Positions 42,236 through 55,306 are shown, counted from the stretch's first letter. The stretch is DNA of 64,000 bases from Halomonas citrativorans (GCF_900163645.1 NZ_FUKM01000048.1:124001-188000); one strand, 5' to 3'. The notes: a model not told the origin generated them from the sequence alone. A program made the numbers and translations.

Positions 42236-42370
42236 ATACGCGGCTCAAGAAAAGTTAAGAAACATTAGATTGTTACTGGACGACCCATTTTTTTGCATCT
42301 ACATTGATTTTGGCGGGCGAATCCTATGTAGGTTCGCTTGATCATTATAAGCACGTTAAGGAAACGACTA

Positions 42371-42574
42371 ATGGCAACTGGCACCGTCAAGTGGTTCAAC
42401 GATACGAAAGGTTACGGCTTCATCTCACCCGATGATGGCAGTGACGACCTGTTCGCGCACTTCTCCGAAATTCAAGCGGAAGGCTTCAAGACCCTGCAAG
42501 ATGGTCAAAAAGTCAGCTTTGAGGTAACGCAGGGTAAAAAGGGCCTTCAGGCTTCTAACATCCGCCTTGCTTAA
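42371..42574 (+). CDS. Cold-shock-domain protein
   Basis: A single 67-residue CSD protein that binds single-stranded RNA or DNA and acts as an RNA chaperone. It begins [20 protein letters not shown] with AAGGAAA upstream; RNP1 (KGYGFIS) and RNP2 (LFAHF) are intact. The frame extends 11 codons upstream but that part is outside the domain. Cold induction versus constitutive expression cannot be decided. A strong terminator follows. Confidence 0.96.
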   Translation: MATGTVKWFNDTKGYGFISPDDGSDDLFAHFSEIQAEGFKTLQDGQKVSFEVTQGKKGLQASNIRLA

Positions 42575-42592
42575 TCATGGCCGGATGTAGCG

Positions 42593-42617
42593 AGGCCCGC
42601 CAAGGCGGGCCTTTTTA
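42593..42617 (+). terminator. Rho-independent terminator after the cold-shock gene
   Basis: A 9-bp perfect stem (AGGCCCGCC / GGCGGGCCT) with a 2-nt centre (effectively a 4-nt loop) is followed by TTTTTATT. It also closes the convergent lipoprotein gene's 3' region, although that strand has no T-run. Confidence 0.88.
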
Positions 42618-42635
42618 TTGCCTGCTCAACGCGCT

Positions 42636-43424
<789 letters not shown>

Positions 43425-43467
43425 TAGATTCCCCTTCTTAAATAACGCTTTTAAAGACAGCCTACGA

Positions 43468-44427
43468 TCAGTGTCGGTCATTTGCTGACAGTAACGGGCA
43501 GCCCTCAGGTAATAAAATGCGCAGCGCCAACGGCACCACTTCAGCGCAAAAACGATCATACTGACACATTTCGCCGTCCAGCGTTAAGGGCCAAGCGGGA
43601 TCATCTTTCTGAGTCTTTACGGTCAACTCAGTCGCTGTGAAATAGCGTACATACTGCCCATCAGAGGGAAAGCTCTGAAGCTCGCTAATCAGCGTCGGCA
43701 GTTCCGTTACGGAGCTAAAATCCTTCACCAGAAGAACATCCAAGCGGCCATCATCAAGCTTGGCACGTGGGGCGAGCACCTGTCCGCCGCCTGATTGCCG
43801 GCCATTACCTAACGCCAATAACAGCAGCGAGATATCCTGCTCTTTATCGCCCCAGTGGAGCGTGCCACGATAGCTGCGATGCCGCCAGGCTTTAAGCGCC
43901 CCCATCAAGGAGTATGCACCTCCGCCTAACAAACGTTTCAGCGTCTTCGGTGTTGAAGAGGTTATTTCCGCCCCAAACCCGCCCGTGGTCATGTTGACGT
44001 AGTACTGAACGACGTTTTTATTATTAGCCTCAGCCGTTACTCGCACGACATCAACGGGGTATGCGCTTAGTGTCATTGCCGCCGCCAGCGCAGGGCCTGG
44101 CTCCAACGGTACCCCCGTGGAGGTGGCAAAGTCGTTGGCACTGCCCAGCGGCACAACGCCCAAAGCGGGACGCTTATCATGAGCGACACGCATTAGCCCG
44201 TTAACCACTTCGTTAACAGTGCCATCGCCGCCGCAGGCGATGACATGGGTGATGCCCATATCACATGCCTGCTCGGCAAAGAGAGCGGCGTCACCGCCCT
44301 CCCACGTTGAGCGCACGGTAATCGGCATCCCTGCCTCACGCTGCTCTTCAACGGCTTCACGCAGTGCCGGGTTCCCGGCTGATTTACCATTTATAATCAG
44401 TAAAAAATGCGGTTGTGAGTCGTTCAC
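43468..44427 (-). CDS. yegS: YegS-like lipid kinase (DAGK catalytic family)
   Basis: YegS proteins phosphorylate lipids such as phosphatidylglycerol in vitro; the physiological substrate is unclear. The GTG at 44427 is chosen (MNDSQPHFLLIINGKSAGN), giving 319 residues with GGGAA upstream and good alignment to E. coli YegS (299); an ATG six codons earlier lacks an SD. The nucleotide-binding motif is ACGGDGTVNEVVNGL (about 74-88), followed by LGVVPLGSANDFA. It follows pepN by about 40 bp and may be cotranscribed. Confidence 0.92.
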   Translation of the reverse strand: MNDSQPHFLLIINGKSAGNPALREAVEEQREAGMPITVRSTWEGGDAALFAEQACDMGITHVIACGGDGTVNEVVNGLMRVAHDKRPALGVVPLGSANDFATSTGVPLEPGPALAAAMTLSAYPVDVVRVTAEANNKNVVQYYVNMTTGGFGAEITSSTPKTLKRLLGGGAYSLMGALKAWRHRSYRGTLHWGDKEQDISLLLLALGNGRQSGGGQVLAPRAKLDDGRLDVLLVKDFSSVTELPTLISELQSFPSDGQYVRYFTATELTVKTQKDDPAWPLTLDGEMCQYDRFCAEVVPLALRILLPEGCPLLSANDRH

Positions 44428-44465
44428 CAATGTCTTCCCTTTCATGGTTGGAACGCTGGGAGTGC

Positions 44466-47096
44466 TTACGCCAGCGCTTTTTCAACTACTTCATATACAT
44501 TCGAAGATAGTGGCTCTTTTTTGATACGTTCCAACTGCGCATGCATTAAGGCCTGGCGCGCTTCGTCAAAACGCTGCCAGCGTGTTAACGGGGTAACCAA
44601 TCGCGCGGCAATTTCCGGGTTTAGCCGATTAAGCTCAATCACCACATCGGCAAGCAGCGCGTAACCCTTACCGTCCAGGCGATGGAAATTAACCCGATTT
44701 TGCGTAAAAGCACCCACTAGCGCACGTACTTTGTTTGGGTTCTTGATTGAAAATGCCGGATGCTGCATCAAGAACTCGACACGCTCCAGCACATCAGGCT
44801 GAGGCCGCGTCACTTGAATCGTAAACCACTGATCCATAACCAGCGAATCATGCGCCCATTTTTCGCCAAACGCTTTTAAAGCGGGTGACGACACGTCATC
44901 ACGTTCGCTATGCACAAGCAACGTTAGCGCATAGCGCACATCGGTCATATTGTGGTCAGCGGCAAATTGGGCCTGACAAAATGCAATCGCCTGCTCATCC
45001 TCAATCGACATCAAATAGCTAAGCGCTATGTTTTTGAGGCTACGCTGGGCAATTTGCTCAGGCGTTGGAGCGTAAGCCTCCTCCGAGCGATTGGCTTCAA
45101 ACGTGGCCACAAATTCATCGCGAAGTGCTAACGCCAATGACTGGCGCACAAACTCACGCGCTGCGTGAATCGCATCGACATCGACAATAGGCTGCTGCTC
45201 AGCAATGTAGGCTTCAGAAGGCAGGGTTAGCATCTCGGCAAGCACCGCCTTATCAGACACAGAACTTGTAAGCAGCGTTCTAAAGGCTTCCGTAACGCGG
45301 CCATCCATGACTTTTTCAACGCCATTACGATGCGCCGCGATCAGATCGTCCAACGCCAGCATGGCCAAGCGCTGACCGGCATCCCAGCGGTTAAAACCAT
45401 CACTATCATGGGTGAGCAAAAACGCCAGTTCTTCACGTGAATAGGGGAAATGTAGCTTCACTGGCGCCGAGAAGTCACGCAGCAGTGACGGTACTGGCGC
45501 CTCGGCCACATCGGTAAAGACAAAGGTCTGCTCGTTATCGCGTAAATGGATCACCGCATCCTTGCCCAGCACTTCCCCGGCCATGGTCAGCGTTAAGTCC
45601 TGACCAGACTTGGTTCCCACCAGCCCCATCCGCACAGGGATATGCAGTGGCTGCTTCTCGGTTTGGCCAGGCGTGGCAGGCGTGCGCTGCCGAAGCGTTA
45701 GCCTGTATTCACTATGCACGTAGTCATATTCGCCGTGGGCATCAATCTCTGGCGTACCTGCCTGCGCGTACCAGCGCATAAATTGATCAAGCGTTTGGCC
45801 CGACGCCTCTTCCATACAGCCAACAAAGTCTTCAATGGTGACCGCCTGACCATCAAAGCGCTCAAAGTAGGCATCGGCCCCTTGGCGGAAATTTTCCCAC
45901 CCCACCAGGTTACACAGCATACGCACTACTTCTGCACCCTTTTCATAAATAGTCAGGGTGTAGAAATTGGTGATTTCAATGTAGTGGTCGGGGCGCACAG
46001 GATGCGCAGTGGGCCCTGCATCTTCTGCAAACTGCGCCGTACGGAAAAAAGACACATCTTGAATACGCTTAACCGGCGCCGAGTTGGTATCAGCGGAAAA
46101 ACACTGGTCCCTAAAAACGGTAAAGCCTTCTTTCAGAGATAGCTGGAACCAGTCACGGCAGGTCACTCGATTGCCGGACCAGTTATGGAAATATTCGTGG
46201 GCCACAATGCCTTCCACGTTTTGAAACGTGGCATCGGTGGCGGTATTGGGATGCGTAAGCACAGCGGCAGAGTTGAAAATATTCAGCCCCTTGTTCTCCA
46301 TCGCTCCCATATTGAAATCGTTAACGGCCACAATCATAAACAGATCAAGGTCATATTCGCGGCCATAGGTCTGTTCATCCCACACCATGGAGCGTTTGAG
46401 CGAAGCCATGGCGTGCTCGGTTTTATCCAGATTTTCCTTTTCTACCCAAATTTGCAGCGTGACATCACGGCCGCTCATGGTAGAAAAGTGGTCTTCAACC
46501 TTGTGTAAATCCCCCGCTACCAACGCAAACAGGTAGCACGGTTTAGGATGCGGATCTTCCCATTTCACGAAATGGCGGCCGTTTTCTAATGTACCGCTGT
46601 CCACGGGGTTACCGTTAGCCAGCAAAACGGGTTCGTTGTTTTGATCACCAATGACCGTGACGGTAAAGGTGGCCATCACATCCGGGCGGTCGGGGTAGAA
46701 CGTAATGCGCCGAAAACCTTCCGCTTCACACTGGGTACAGTACATACCGCTCGACTGGTAAAGCCCTTCTAGGGCAGTGTTAGCACCAGGCGCAATGTCC
46801 ACCTCACTTTCAAGGCTAAACGTTGCCGGCACCTGCATAATACGCAGGCTGTCCTCATCCAATTGGTAATCCGCCTCCGCTAGCGGCGTGCCATCAATTG
46901 CCAACGAGACCAGCGACAGCTGCTCGCCATTCAGCACCAGAGGCGTTTGGGCATCTACGTTTTCGTTACGTTCAATCAACAATCGTGCTTTTACACGGGT
47001 GGCAGCAGGGTCAAGATCAAACGTCAGCTCGGTATGGGTGACCTGGTAGGCGGGCGGCTGATAGTCGCTTAAATAAACCGGCTGCGGATCAGACAT
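44466..47096 (-). CDS. pepN: Aminopeptidase N
   Basis: PepN is an M1-family zinc aminopeptidase that completes cytosolic peptide breakdown. The 876 residues match E. coli (870). The substrate motif GAMENKGLNIF and the zinc motif HEYFHNW, with the second Glu 18 residues downstream in LKEGFTVFRDQ, are intact. The four-domain layout (N-terminal beta saddle, catalytic, small beta, C-terminal helical) fits the length. CAGGAG precedes the ATG. Confidence 0.98.
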   Translation of the reverse strand: MSDPQPVYLSDYQPPAYQVTHTELTFDLDPAATRVKARLLIERNENVDAQTPLVLNGEQLSLVSLAIDGTPLAEADYQLDEDSLRIMQVPATFSLESEVDIAPGANTALEGLYQSSGMYCTQCEAEGFRRITFYPDRPDVMATFTVTVIGDQNNEPVLLANGNPVDSGTLENGRHFVKWEDPHPKPCYLFALVAGDLHKVEDHFSTMSGRDVTLQIWVEKENLDKTEHAMASLKRSMVWDEQTYGREYDLDLFMIVAVNDFNMGAMENKGLNIFNSAAVLTHPNTATDATFQNVEGIVAHEYFHNWSGNRVTCRDWFQLSLKEGFTVFRDQCFSADTNSAPVKRIQDVSFFRTAQFAEDAGPTAHPVRPDHYIEITNFYTLTIYEKGAEVVRMLCNLVGWENFRQGADAYFERFDGQAVTIEDFVGCMEEASGQTLDQFMRWYAQAGTPEIDAHGEYDYVHSEYRLTLRQRTPATPGQTEKQPLHIPVRMGLVGTKSGQDLTLTMAGEVLGKDAVIHLRDNEQTFVFTDVAEAPVPSLLRDFSAPVKLHFPYSREELAFLLTHDSDGFNRWDAGQRLAMLALDDLIAAHRNGVEKVMDGRVTEAFRTLLTSSVSDKAVLAEMLTLPSEAYIAEQQPIVDVDAIHAAREFVRQSLALALRDEFVATFEANRSEEAYAPTPEQIAQRSLKNIALSYLMSIEDEQAIAFCQAQFAADHNMTDVRYALTLLVHSERDDVSSPALKAFGEKWAHDSLVMDQWFTIQVTRPQPDVLERVEFLMQHPAFSIKNPNKVRALVGAFTQNRVNFHRLDGKGYALLADVVIELNRLNPEIAARLVTPLTRWQRFDEARQALMHAQLERIKKEPLSSNVYEVVEKALA

Positions 47097-47149
47097 AGTG
47101 CGTTAGCTCCTGTAATAAACGATGGTTGCGAGTAGGCAAAAAAGTGTGG

Positions 47150-47182
47150 GCAAAAAAACGGGGCAGCGCATAGACACCGCCC
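47150..47182 (-). terminator. Rho-independent terminator after yajQ
   Basis: On the minus strand GGGCGGTG / CGCTGCCC (8 bp with two G-U pairs, 6-nt loop) is followed by CG and seven Ts. It lies about 15 bp past the yajQ stop and separates it from pepN. Confidence 0.75.
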
Positions 47183-47197
47183 TACACGTGATAAGGC

Positions 47198-47683
47198 TTA
47201 ATCGCGGAAATTATCAAACTGCAGAGGTAATTCAGGCCCCTCTTCTCCACGTAAAAGCGCCATAACGCCTTGTAAGTCATCGCGCTTCTTCCCGGTCACG
47301 CGAACTTTTTCACCCTGAATTTGCGCTTGGACTTTAAGCTTACTCGCCTTGATACGCTTTACCACATCCTTGGCTTCTGCCGCATCAAGCCCCTGCTTCA
47401 AAACGACTTCCTGACGTGCCTTCACCCCAGAAAGCTCGGGGTCTTGAATATCCATGCAGCGCGCATCAATGCCTCTGGCAATTAACCGACCGCGCAGTAC
47501 ATCCAACATCTGCTTAAGTTGAAAATCGACCTGGGCCTCTAACTGCACTTTTTCGCCTTCAAGGGCGAAGCTTGCGTCAACGCCTTTAAAATCAAAACGC
47601 GACTGCACTTCACGATTCGCCTGGTCAACGGCGTTAGACGCTTCGTGCTGATCAAATTCCGACACAATATCAAAAGAGGGCAT
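47198..47683 (-). CDS. yajQ: YajQ-family nucleotide-binding protein
   Basis: YajQ (UPF0234) binds nucleotides; relatives in Xanthomonas and Pseudomonas act as cyclic-di-GMP effectors, but binding here is not shown. The 161-residue protein has the family signature [34 protein letters not shown] and the C-terminal [27 protein letters not shown] precedes the ATG. It is divergent from cobO and ends at its own terminator. Confidence 0.95.
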   Translation of the reverse strand: MPSFDIVSEFDQHEASNAVDQANREVQSRFDFKGVDASFALEGEKVQLEAQVDFQLKQMLDVLRGRLIARGIDARCMDIQDPELSGVKARQEVVLKQGLDAAEAKDVVKRIKASKLKVQAQIQGEKVRVTGKKRDDLQGVMALLRGEEGPELPLQFDNFRD

Positions 47684-47899
47684 AGCATTTTTCCTGGCAA
47701 GTTATGAAGGGTTATTTTAGAGCAGCAAGCCCCCTATCGGCCAATTCTGTTGTTGATTAGCCGCAAAAACCTCGATTCCCACGGAAAAGCTTAACAACTG
47801 TATAAATTTTATTCACATTTAAGCCGTCGTCACGGCATTGCAGGCTCTATATGGCGTACGCTAGAGACCTTCATGCAGCCTTTTAAGAGGAAAGCGACG

Positions 47900-48499
47900 G
47901 TGAAAGACCGCGATACACGCCATAAAGCGTCGATGGAAAAACTCAAAGCCCGCGTGGATGAAAAAGTAACCAGCGCCACAGAACAACGCGGACTGCTGCT
48001 GGTTAATACCGGGAATGGTAAAGGCAAGACCACGGCCGCCTGGGGCACCGTTACCCGCGCGTTGGGCTATGGCTATAAAGTGGGCGTTATTCAGTTTATT
48101 AAAGGCTTATGGGAGTGTGGCGAACGCAACCGTTTGGAAGATGATGCTAATCTTGACGTAGCAATTATGGCGACGGGCTTTACCTGGGACACCCAAAACC
48201 GTGAGGCCGACACTCAAGCCTGCCTGGCCGTTTGGAAAGAGGCTGAGCGCATGCTGGCTGACCCAGACACTTACCTGGTTGTGCTGGATGAAATTACCTA
48301 CATGCTCAAGTTTGGCTACCTGGATATCGCCAACGTTAAAGCGGCGCTTGAAAACCGCCCCAGCGAGCAGACAGTCATTATTACGGGTCGTAATGCGCAC
48401 CGTGAACTGATTGCCATGGCTGATACCGTCACCGAAATGCAGGAAGTTCGCCACGCCTTTAATAATGGCCTACAGGCACGCCGTGGCATTGATTTTTAA
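47900..48499 (+). CDS. cobO: Cob(I)yrinic acid a,c-diamide adenosyltransferase
   Basis: CobO/BtuR transfers the adenosyl group of ATP to cob(I)alamin or corrinoids. The GTG at 47900 (MKDRDTRHKASMEKLKARVD) is chosen: AGAGGA sits 8 nt upstream and the family begins near here; an ATG at 47873 is an alternative. The product is 199 residues. The P-loop TGNGKGKTTAAWG (about 37-49) and the VVLDEITYMLKFGYL segment are diagnostic. No cobalamin riboswitch B12 box is apparent in the 216-bp upstream gap, and no other B12 gene is present, suggesting salvage use. Confidence 0.93.
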   Translation: MKDRDTRHKASMEKLKARVDEKVTSATEQRGLLLVNTGNGKGKTTAAWGTVTRALGYGYKVGVIQFIKGLWECGERNRLEDDANLDVAIMATGFTWDTQNREADTQACLAVWKEAERMLADPDTYLVVLDEITYMLKFGYLDIANVKAALENRPSEQTVIITGRNAHRELIAMADTVTEMQEVRHAFNNGLQARRGIDF

Positions 48500-48510
48500 T
48501 CAATATTTGC

Positions 48511-48536
48511 CAAAAAGGGGCGCCAAGGCACCCCTT
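48511..48536 (-). terminator. Terminator between convergent cobO and purA
   Basis: An AAGGGG-GCC / GGC-CCCCTT stem (one G-U pair) around a very small loop is followed by five Ts on the minus strand. It lies about 50 bp past the purA stop; the hairpin may also serve cobO, although the plus strand has a weaker T tract. Confidence 0.7.
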
Positions 48537-48585
48537 CTGATACACCCGTCTACATTCTCAGCGGATGCCATTTGCCGACAGCGGC

Positions 48586-51077
<2,492 letters not shown>

Positions 51078-51116
51078 GTAAACAATCCTGCAAGACGATG
51101 AAGGCCCTGGAGTCGA

Positions 51117-51145
51117 TGAATACGCGCTTGACGCATTAACGTTAA
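51117..51145 (-). promoter_or_regulatory. Candidate promoter of hisZ-purA
   Basis: On the minus strand TTAACG (51140-51145) and TATTCA (51117-51122) are spaced by 17 bp, just after the hflC terminator. Both hexamers deviate from consensus. Confidence 0.3.
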
Positions 51146-51154
51146 ATGAGGGCC

Positions 51155-51180
51155 ACAAAAAAACCGGGCGACGCCCGGTT
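51155..51180 (-). terminator. Rho-independent terminator after hflC
   Basis: On the minus strand AACCGGGC / GCCCGGTT (8-bp perfect stem, 3-nt loop) is followed by seven Ts. It lies about 80 bp past the hflC stop and closes the nnr-to-hflC run. Confidence 0.9.
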
Positions 51181-51261
51181 CAATTAAGTCTACCACGTTT
51201 GCTCAAGGGATGAACCCCGCCATGCGTTCTGCTTTATGGCAAAGTTCACCCCTATGCCAAC

Positions 51262-52158
51262 TTACTCTTCTTCGCCTGCTTGCCCGTTAGGATTAGCACT
51301 GCGCAGGTAACGGAAAAAGTCACTGCTGGGGTCTAACACCAGCATATCACCGTCGCCCGAGAAGCTGTCGCGGTAAGCATTCAAGCTACGCCAAAAGGAG
51401 AAAAACTCCTGGTCCTGGCCATATGCTTCAGAAAAGATCCTGGCCGCTTGTGCATCACCTTCACCGCGCAGCGTCTCTGAACGCTCATTTGCCTGAGCGA
51501 TAAGTACGTGGCGACGACGGTCAGCATTAGCGCGAATACGCTCAGCTTCCTCTTGCCCCTGGGCACGCCATTCGCGGGCTTCACGCTCACGCTCAGAACG
51601 CATCCGTTCAAATACTGCCGCTGACACGTCTTCAGGTAAATCGATACGCTTGATGCGAATATCACGTATAGCGACACCCAGCTCATCACGCATCAAGCTA
51701 TCCAGCTCTTCGGTAGGACCAATCATTAGGTCATCGCGGCGCTCAGCAATGATTTCCTGCAGATTAAGGCGGCCAAACTCGTTACGCAAGCTCTCATCAA
51801 CACGCGGCTGAATGAGGCGGATCGCCATCAATTCATCGCCCGCCGTTGCCTCGTAGTAGCGGGTAGGATCAATCACCTGCCATTTAACGTAGGAGTCGAC
51901 GATAACCGCTTTTTGCTCAAGCGTTAGATAACGACTAGTGTCGGTATCCAGCGTCAGCAAGCGCGTATCAAACTTATGAATCGTTTGAGCAATCGGTATT
52001 TTGACATGCAGGCCAGGCTGAATATTCTCTTCAATAACCTCACCAAAGCGCAGTTTCACGGCACGCTGTGTCTCATCAACAACATACAGCGAATTACTTG
52101 CCAGCCACGCTACAACAGCCAAGCCACCAACGATCAGCAGGGATCGATTATTAATCAT
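51262..52158 (-). CDS. hflC: FtsH regulatory protein HflC
   Basis: HflC forms with HflK a large inner-membrane cage around the FtsH protease and restrains it. The 298-residue protein begins with a single N-terminal helix (about 6-24) and a SPFH/prohibitin domain (VDETQRAVKLRFGEVIEENIQPGLHVKIPIAQTIHKFDTR), then a long helical region rich in Glu/Arg (about 185-250). Its ATG follows the hflK stop with no gap. Confidence 0.96.
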   Translation of the reverse strand: MINNRSLLIVGGLAVVAWLASNSLYVVDETQRAVKLRFGEVIEENIQPGLHVKIPIAQTIHKFDTRLLTLDTDTSRYLTLEQKAVIVDSYVKWQVIDPTRYYEATAGDELMAIRLIQPRVDESLRNEFGRLNLQEIIAERRDDLMIGPTEELDSLMRDELGVAIRDIRIKRIDLPEDVSAAVFERMRSEREREAREWRAQGQEEAERIRANADRRRHVLIAQANERSETLRGEGDAQAARIFSEAYGQDQEFFSFWRSLNAYRDSFSGDGDMLVLDPSSDFFRYLRSANPNGQAGEEE

Positions 52159-53433
52159 TTACCGGCCCTCCCTGCGAATAGAGCTACTACCTGAAGATGA
52201 AGAATTCGTCGTTTGGTTTCCACGTAAACTTTCTATCACACGCGGATCCAACTCCTCATTGCCTGAGCCACTGTCATTAGCGCTTGATGCACTATTGCTA
52301 CGCCCGCTATTGCCGCGCATTTGATCAAGCGGCAAATACATTAGCGGTGCATTTTCGCTTACATCCAAGAGTACCTTGGGCGTACCGCCATAGACCCCTT
52401 CAAGCGTATCCAGGTACATCCGCTCACGCATTACTTCTGGCGCATTTTGGTACTCTGTTAATAAGGCATTGAAGCGATTCGCCTGGCCCTGAGCTTCGGC
52501 CACGACCGATTCACGATACCCTTGGCCTTGCTCAACCACGCGCTGGGCCTGACCCTGAGCGGCCGGGATAATGGCGTTGGCGTAAGCCATGCCTTCGTTA
52601 ATGGTGCGCTGGCGGTCTTCGCGAGCACGAATTACGTCATCGAATGCGTCGATAACCGGTGCAGGCGCGGAAGTAGACTCAATATTAATGGTTTGTAAAC
52701 GGATACCCGCTCCATACGCATCAAGATAGGACTGCAAGCGGCTAGCGACCGAGCTGCCCAGGATTTCACGTCCTGAGGTCAGGATCTCAATCATGTCTGT
52801 GCCACCGACAACGTGACGCAAAGAAGAATCAAGTGCATTTTCCATGGACAGTGCAGGATCACGCACATTGAGAACAAAATCTTGCGGATTTGCGACCTGG
52901 TACTGCGCCGATATTTCCACTTCCACGATGTTTTCATCGCGCGTCAGCATCGCCTGGGTTTGTGACACAGAGCGAACGCGCGTGACATTCACCATGCGGA
53001 CATCATCAATCAACGGCGGATTCCAGTGAAGACCCGGCCCAACAACGCTCTGGTACTCACCAAAACGTAAAACAACGCCACGCTCAGATTGATCCACCAG
53101 ATAGAAGCCGGAGGCTGCCCAAATCGCTAGCGCAACCACAACTAAAAGGCCCGGCAATGCAAGCGTATTACGTGGCTTACCACCACCGCTTCCACTGTTC
53201 CGCTTGTTCCCATTGCCTTTTTTACTGCCGCCGCCCAGCATGCCGTTCAGCTTGTCTTGAAATTTCTTGAGCGCTTCATCAAGGTCAGGAGGGCCTTGGT
53301 TGTTACCCCCATTGTTCCCACCCCGATTACCGCCGTCGTTGCCACCACGGTTATCACCGTCGTTGCCACCCCGTCGACCACCACTACTCCATGGGTCGTG
53401 CTGGTTGCCACCACCAGGCTCATTCCAGGCCAT
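52159..53433 (-). CDS. hflK: FtsH regulatory protein HflK
   Basis: HflK is the partner of HflC. The 424-residue protein has a Gly/Asn-rich cytosolic N-terminus with three tandem 8-residue repeats of the form RGGNDGxN (21-44), the family PPDLDEALKKF segment, a transmembrane helix near 94-112, and an SPFH domain (DQSERGVVLRFGEYQSVVGPGLHWNPP). A long alpha-helix and a Ser/Asn-rich tail complete it. GGAG lies upstream of the ATG. The N-terminal repeat makes the tail longer than in E. coli. Confidence 0.96.
   Translation of the reverse strand: MAWNEPGGGNQHDPWSSGGRRGGNDGDNRGGNDGGNRGGNNGGNNQGPPDLDEALKKFQDKLNGMLGGGSKKGNGNKRNSGSGGGKPRNTLALPGLLVVVALAIWAASGFYLVDQSERGVVLRFGEYQSVVGPGLHWNPPLIDDVRMVNVTRVRSVSQTQAMLTRDENIVEVEISAQYQVANPQDFVLNVRDPALSMENALDSSLRHVVGGTDMIEILTSGREILGSSVASRLQSYLDAYGAGIRLQTINIESTSAPAPVIDAFDDVIRAREDRQRTINEGMAYANAIIPAAQGQAQRVVEQGQGYRESVVAEAQGQANRFNALLTEYQNAPEVMRERMYLDTLEGVYGGTPKVLLDVSENAPLMYLPLDQMRGNSGRSNSASSANDSGSGNEELDPRVIESLRGNQTTNSSSSGSSSIRREGR
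53302..53373 (-). repeat. 24-bp tandem repeat in hflK
   Basis: Three adjoining 24-base units encode RGGNDGDN, RGGNDGGN and RGGNNGGN in the N-terminal tail of HflK. Copies are imperfect at synonymous and Asp/Asn positions. Confidence 0.8.
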
Positions 53434-53559
53434 ACTTCGTCTCCACTAAGGTGCTCATCTGCGCATGGCATGCCTTCGGCAAGCTCCATGCGCTTTATTG
53501 AAATTATTGCTATATCAAACTGTCATTACCATCCCTTACACGAGTAGAAAAGCAAGAAC

Positions 53560-54870
53560 CTACCACTCGTCAACTTCACGTAACGCTACAGGCAAATAGG
53601 TATTAGCGCGCTCACCCAGCTGCGCCATTAATTGGTTAAAGTCGCGACGCGGCAGTCGAACATCTAATACAGAGCGCCCCTGCTCATCAAATGCTTCCTG
53701 GCGCACGGCGTTTAACTCATGAAGCCCTGCCCGCAGCTTGCCCTGTTCTGGCGTCAGTGTCAGCGAAAATCCGATGACATCGCCAGCCAAGCGCTCAGTA
53801 AGCGCTTCATGAAGTAGCTCAAGACCTTGGCCTTGTTGAGCAGACAACCACACCACTTCAGGCACACCGTGTCCATCACGCTCGATACGCGGCGCGCTAT
53901 CAAGCTTATCGATCTTATTCATTACCTTGAGAACCGGCACACTATCGGCGCCAATCTCTTTCAATACGTACTCTACCTGGTCAACGTTTAGCTCGCGATC
54001 AGGGTCAGCTGCATCAATCACATGCACAAGCAAGGTGGCTTCCGCCGCTTCCTGAAGCGTCGCTTGGAACGCTTCAACAAGCTTGTGGGGCAAATGCCGG
54101 ATAAACCCTACCGTATCCGCCATAACCACCGGGCCCACGTCTTCGATTTCAAGGCGCCTCAGTGTCGGGTCCAGCGTTGCAAACAATTGGTCAGCGGCGT
54201 ACACATCGGCATGGGTTAACGCATTAAACAACGTCGACTTACCTGCGTTGGTATAGCCGACCAGCGACACACTGTGGATTTCCGCACGTGCACGGGCGCG
54301 GCGGTTCTGCTCACGCTGGCTACGTACTTTATCCAACCGCTTATTGATTGACTTAATACGCCCTCTTAATAGACGGCGGTCGGTTTCCAGCTGCGTTTCG
54401 CCGGGCCCACGCAAGCCAATCCCACCTTTTTGGCGCTCAAGGTGCGTCCACCCACGCACAAGGCGAGTAGACATATATTCTAGTTGAGCAAGCTCGACCT
54501 GCAGCTTACCCTCATGGGTTCGTGCCCGTTGCGCAAAAATATCGAGAATCAAACCAGTGCGGTCAAGGACTCGGCACTTGAGTTCTTTCTCAAGATTGCG
54601 CTGCTGGGAAGGACTTAAACTATGATTGAAGATCACCAGCTCCGCCTGATGAGCCGCGAGCATGGCTCGCAACTCTTCCAGCTTTCCCGAACCCACAAAG
54701 GTTCGTGAATCAGGGCGCTGACGACTAGCGGTGAGCAGCGTCGCGGGCTCTGCACCTGCAGAGCGCACGAGCTCTAAGAACTCACCCGGGTCTTCACGTG
54801 CTTGTTCGTCATGAAAATCAACGTGGACAAGAACTGCCGTTTCACCGGCTTCTGGGCGTTCAAAAAACAA
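53560..54870 (-). CDS. hflX: Ribosome-associated GTPase HflX
   Basis: HflX is a GTPase that splits stalled 70S ribosomes, notably under heat stress. The 436-residue protein starts at a TTG (MFFERPEAGETAVLVHVDFH) with GAGG 6 nt upstream. An N-terminal HflX domain includes the RTHEGKLQVELAQLEYMSTRLVRGWTHLERQKGGIGLRGPGETQLETDRR block, and the G domain has G1 GYTNAGKST and G3 DTVGFIRHLPH. It follows hfq in the usual order. Confidence 0.96.
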   Translation of the reverse strand: MFFERPEAGETAVLVHVDFHDEQAREDPGEFLELVRSAGAEPATLLTASRQRPDSRTFVGSGKLEELRAMLAAHQAELVIFNHSLSPSQQRNLEKELKCRVLDRTGLILDIFAQRARTHEGKLQVELAQLEYMSTRLVRGWTHLERQKGGIGLRGPGETQLETDRRLLRGRIKSINKRLDKVRSQREQNRRARARAEIHSVSLVGYTNAGKSTLFNALTHADVYAADQLFATLDPTLRRLEIEDVGPVVMADTVGFIRHLPHKLVEAFQATLQEAAEATLLVHVIDAADPDRELNVDQVEYVLKEIGADSVPVLKVMNKIDKLDSAPRIERDGHGVPEVVWLSAQQGQGLELLHEALTERLAGDVIGFSLTLTPEQGKLRAGLHELNAVRQEAFDEQGRSVLDVRLPRRDFNQLMAQLGERANTYLPVALREVDEW

Positions 54871-54907
54871 TCAATACCTCGAGGACTCTATTGCTCATCC
54901 AGCGGTG

Positions 54908-55156
54908 TTAAATATCCGCATCAGGCGCAGCCGGGTCTTGTGCCGGCAAACGCACATTACGCGAAGGCACCACCGTGGAAATAGCATGTTTATAAACCAT
55001 CTGACTAACGGTGTTACGCAGCAGAATAACAAACTGGTCAAACGATTCGATCTGGCCTTGAAGCTTAATGCCATTTACCAAAAAGATGGAGACCGGAATG
55101 CGCTCTTTGCGCAAAATATTCAAGTAAGGATCTTGAAGGGACTGCCCTTTGGACAT
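54908..55156 (-). CDS. hfq: RNA chaperone Hfq
   Basis: Hfq is an Sm-like hexamer that pairs small RNAs with mRNAs. The 82-residue protein has Sm1 [38 protein letters not shown] and Sm2 [15 protein letters not shown]; the C-terminal tail is short and acidic ([11 protein letters not shown]). AGGGAG precedes the ATG. It sits between miaA and hflX as in most gammaproteobacteria. Confidence 0.98.
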   Translation of the reverse strand: MSKGQSLQDPYLNILRKERIPVSIFLVNGIKLQGQIESFDQFVILLRNTVSQMVYKHAISTVVPSRNVRLPAQDPAAPDADI

Positions 55157-55306
55157 GTTGCTCTCCCTAAACTGTCGTTGGGGTTGGTTGTTAAATGGCG
55201 TGCCCTACTGGTGCTACGCCGCAATCTATTTGCCCGAAAGGCCCGTGTGGTTGAAAGCGCCCTTCGGCTACTCAAAAACACACGCTCACGAAACCACTAT
55301 CTTACG

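Noticed and set aside
47684..47899. Possible cobalamin riboswitch upstream of cobO
   Set aside because: No B12-box-like sequence or multi-stem core was found by eye, and the gap is short for this riboswitch class plus the divergent yajQ promoter.
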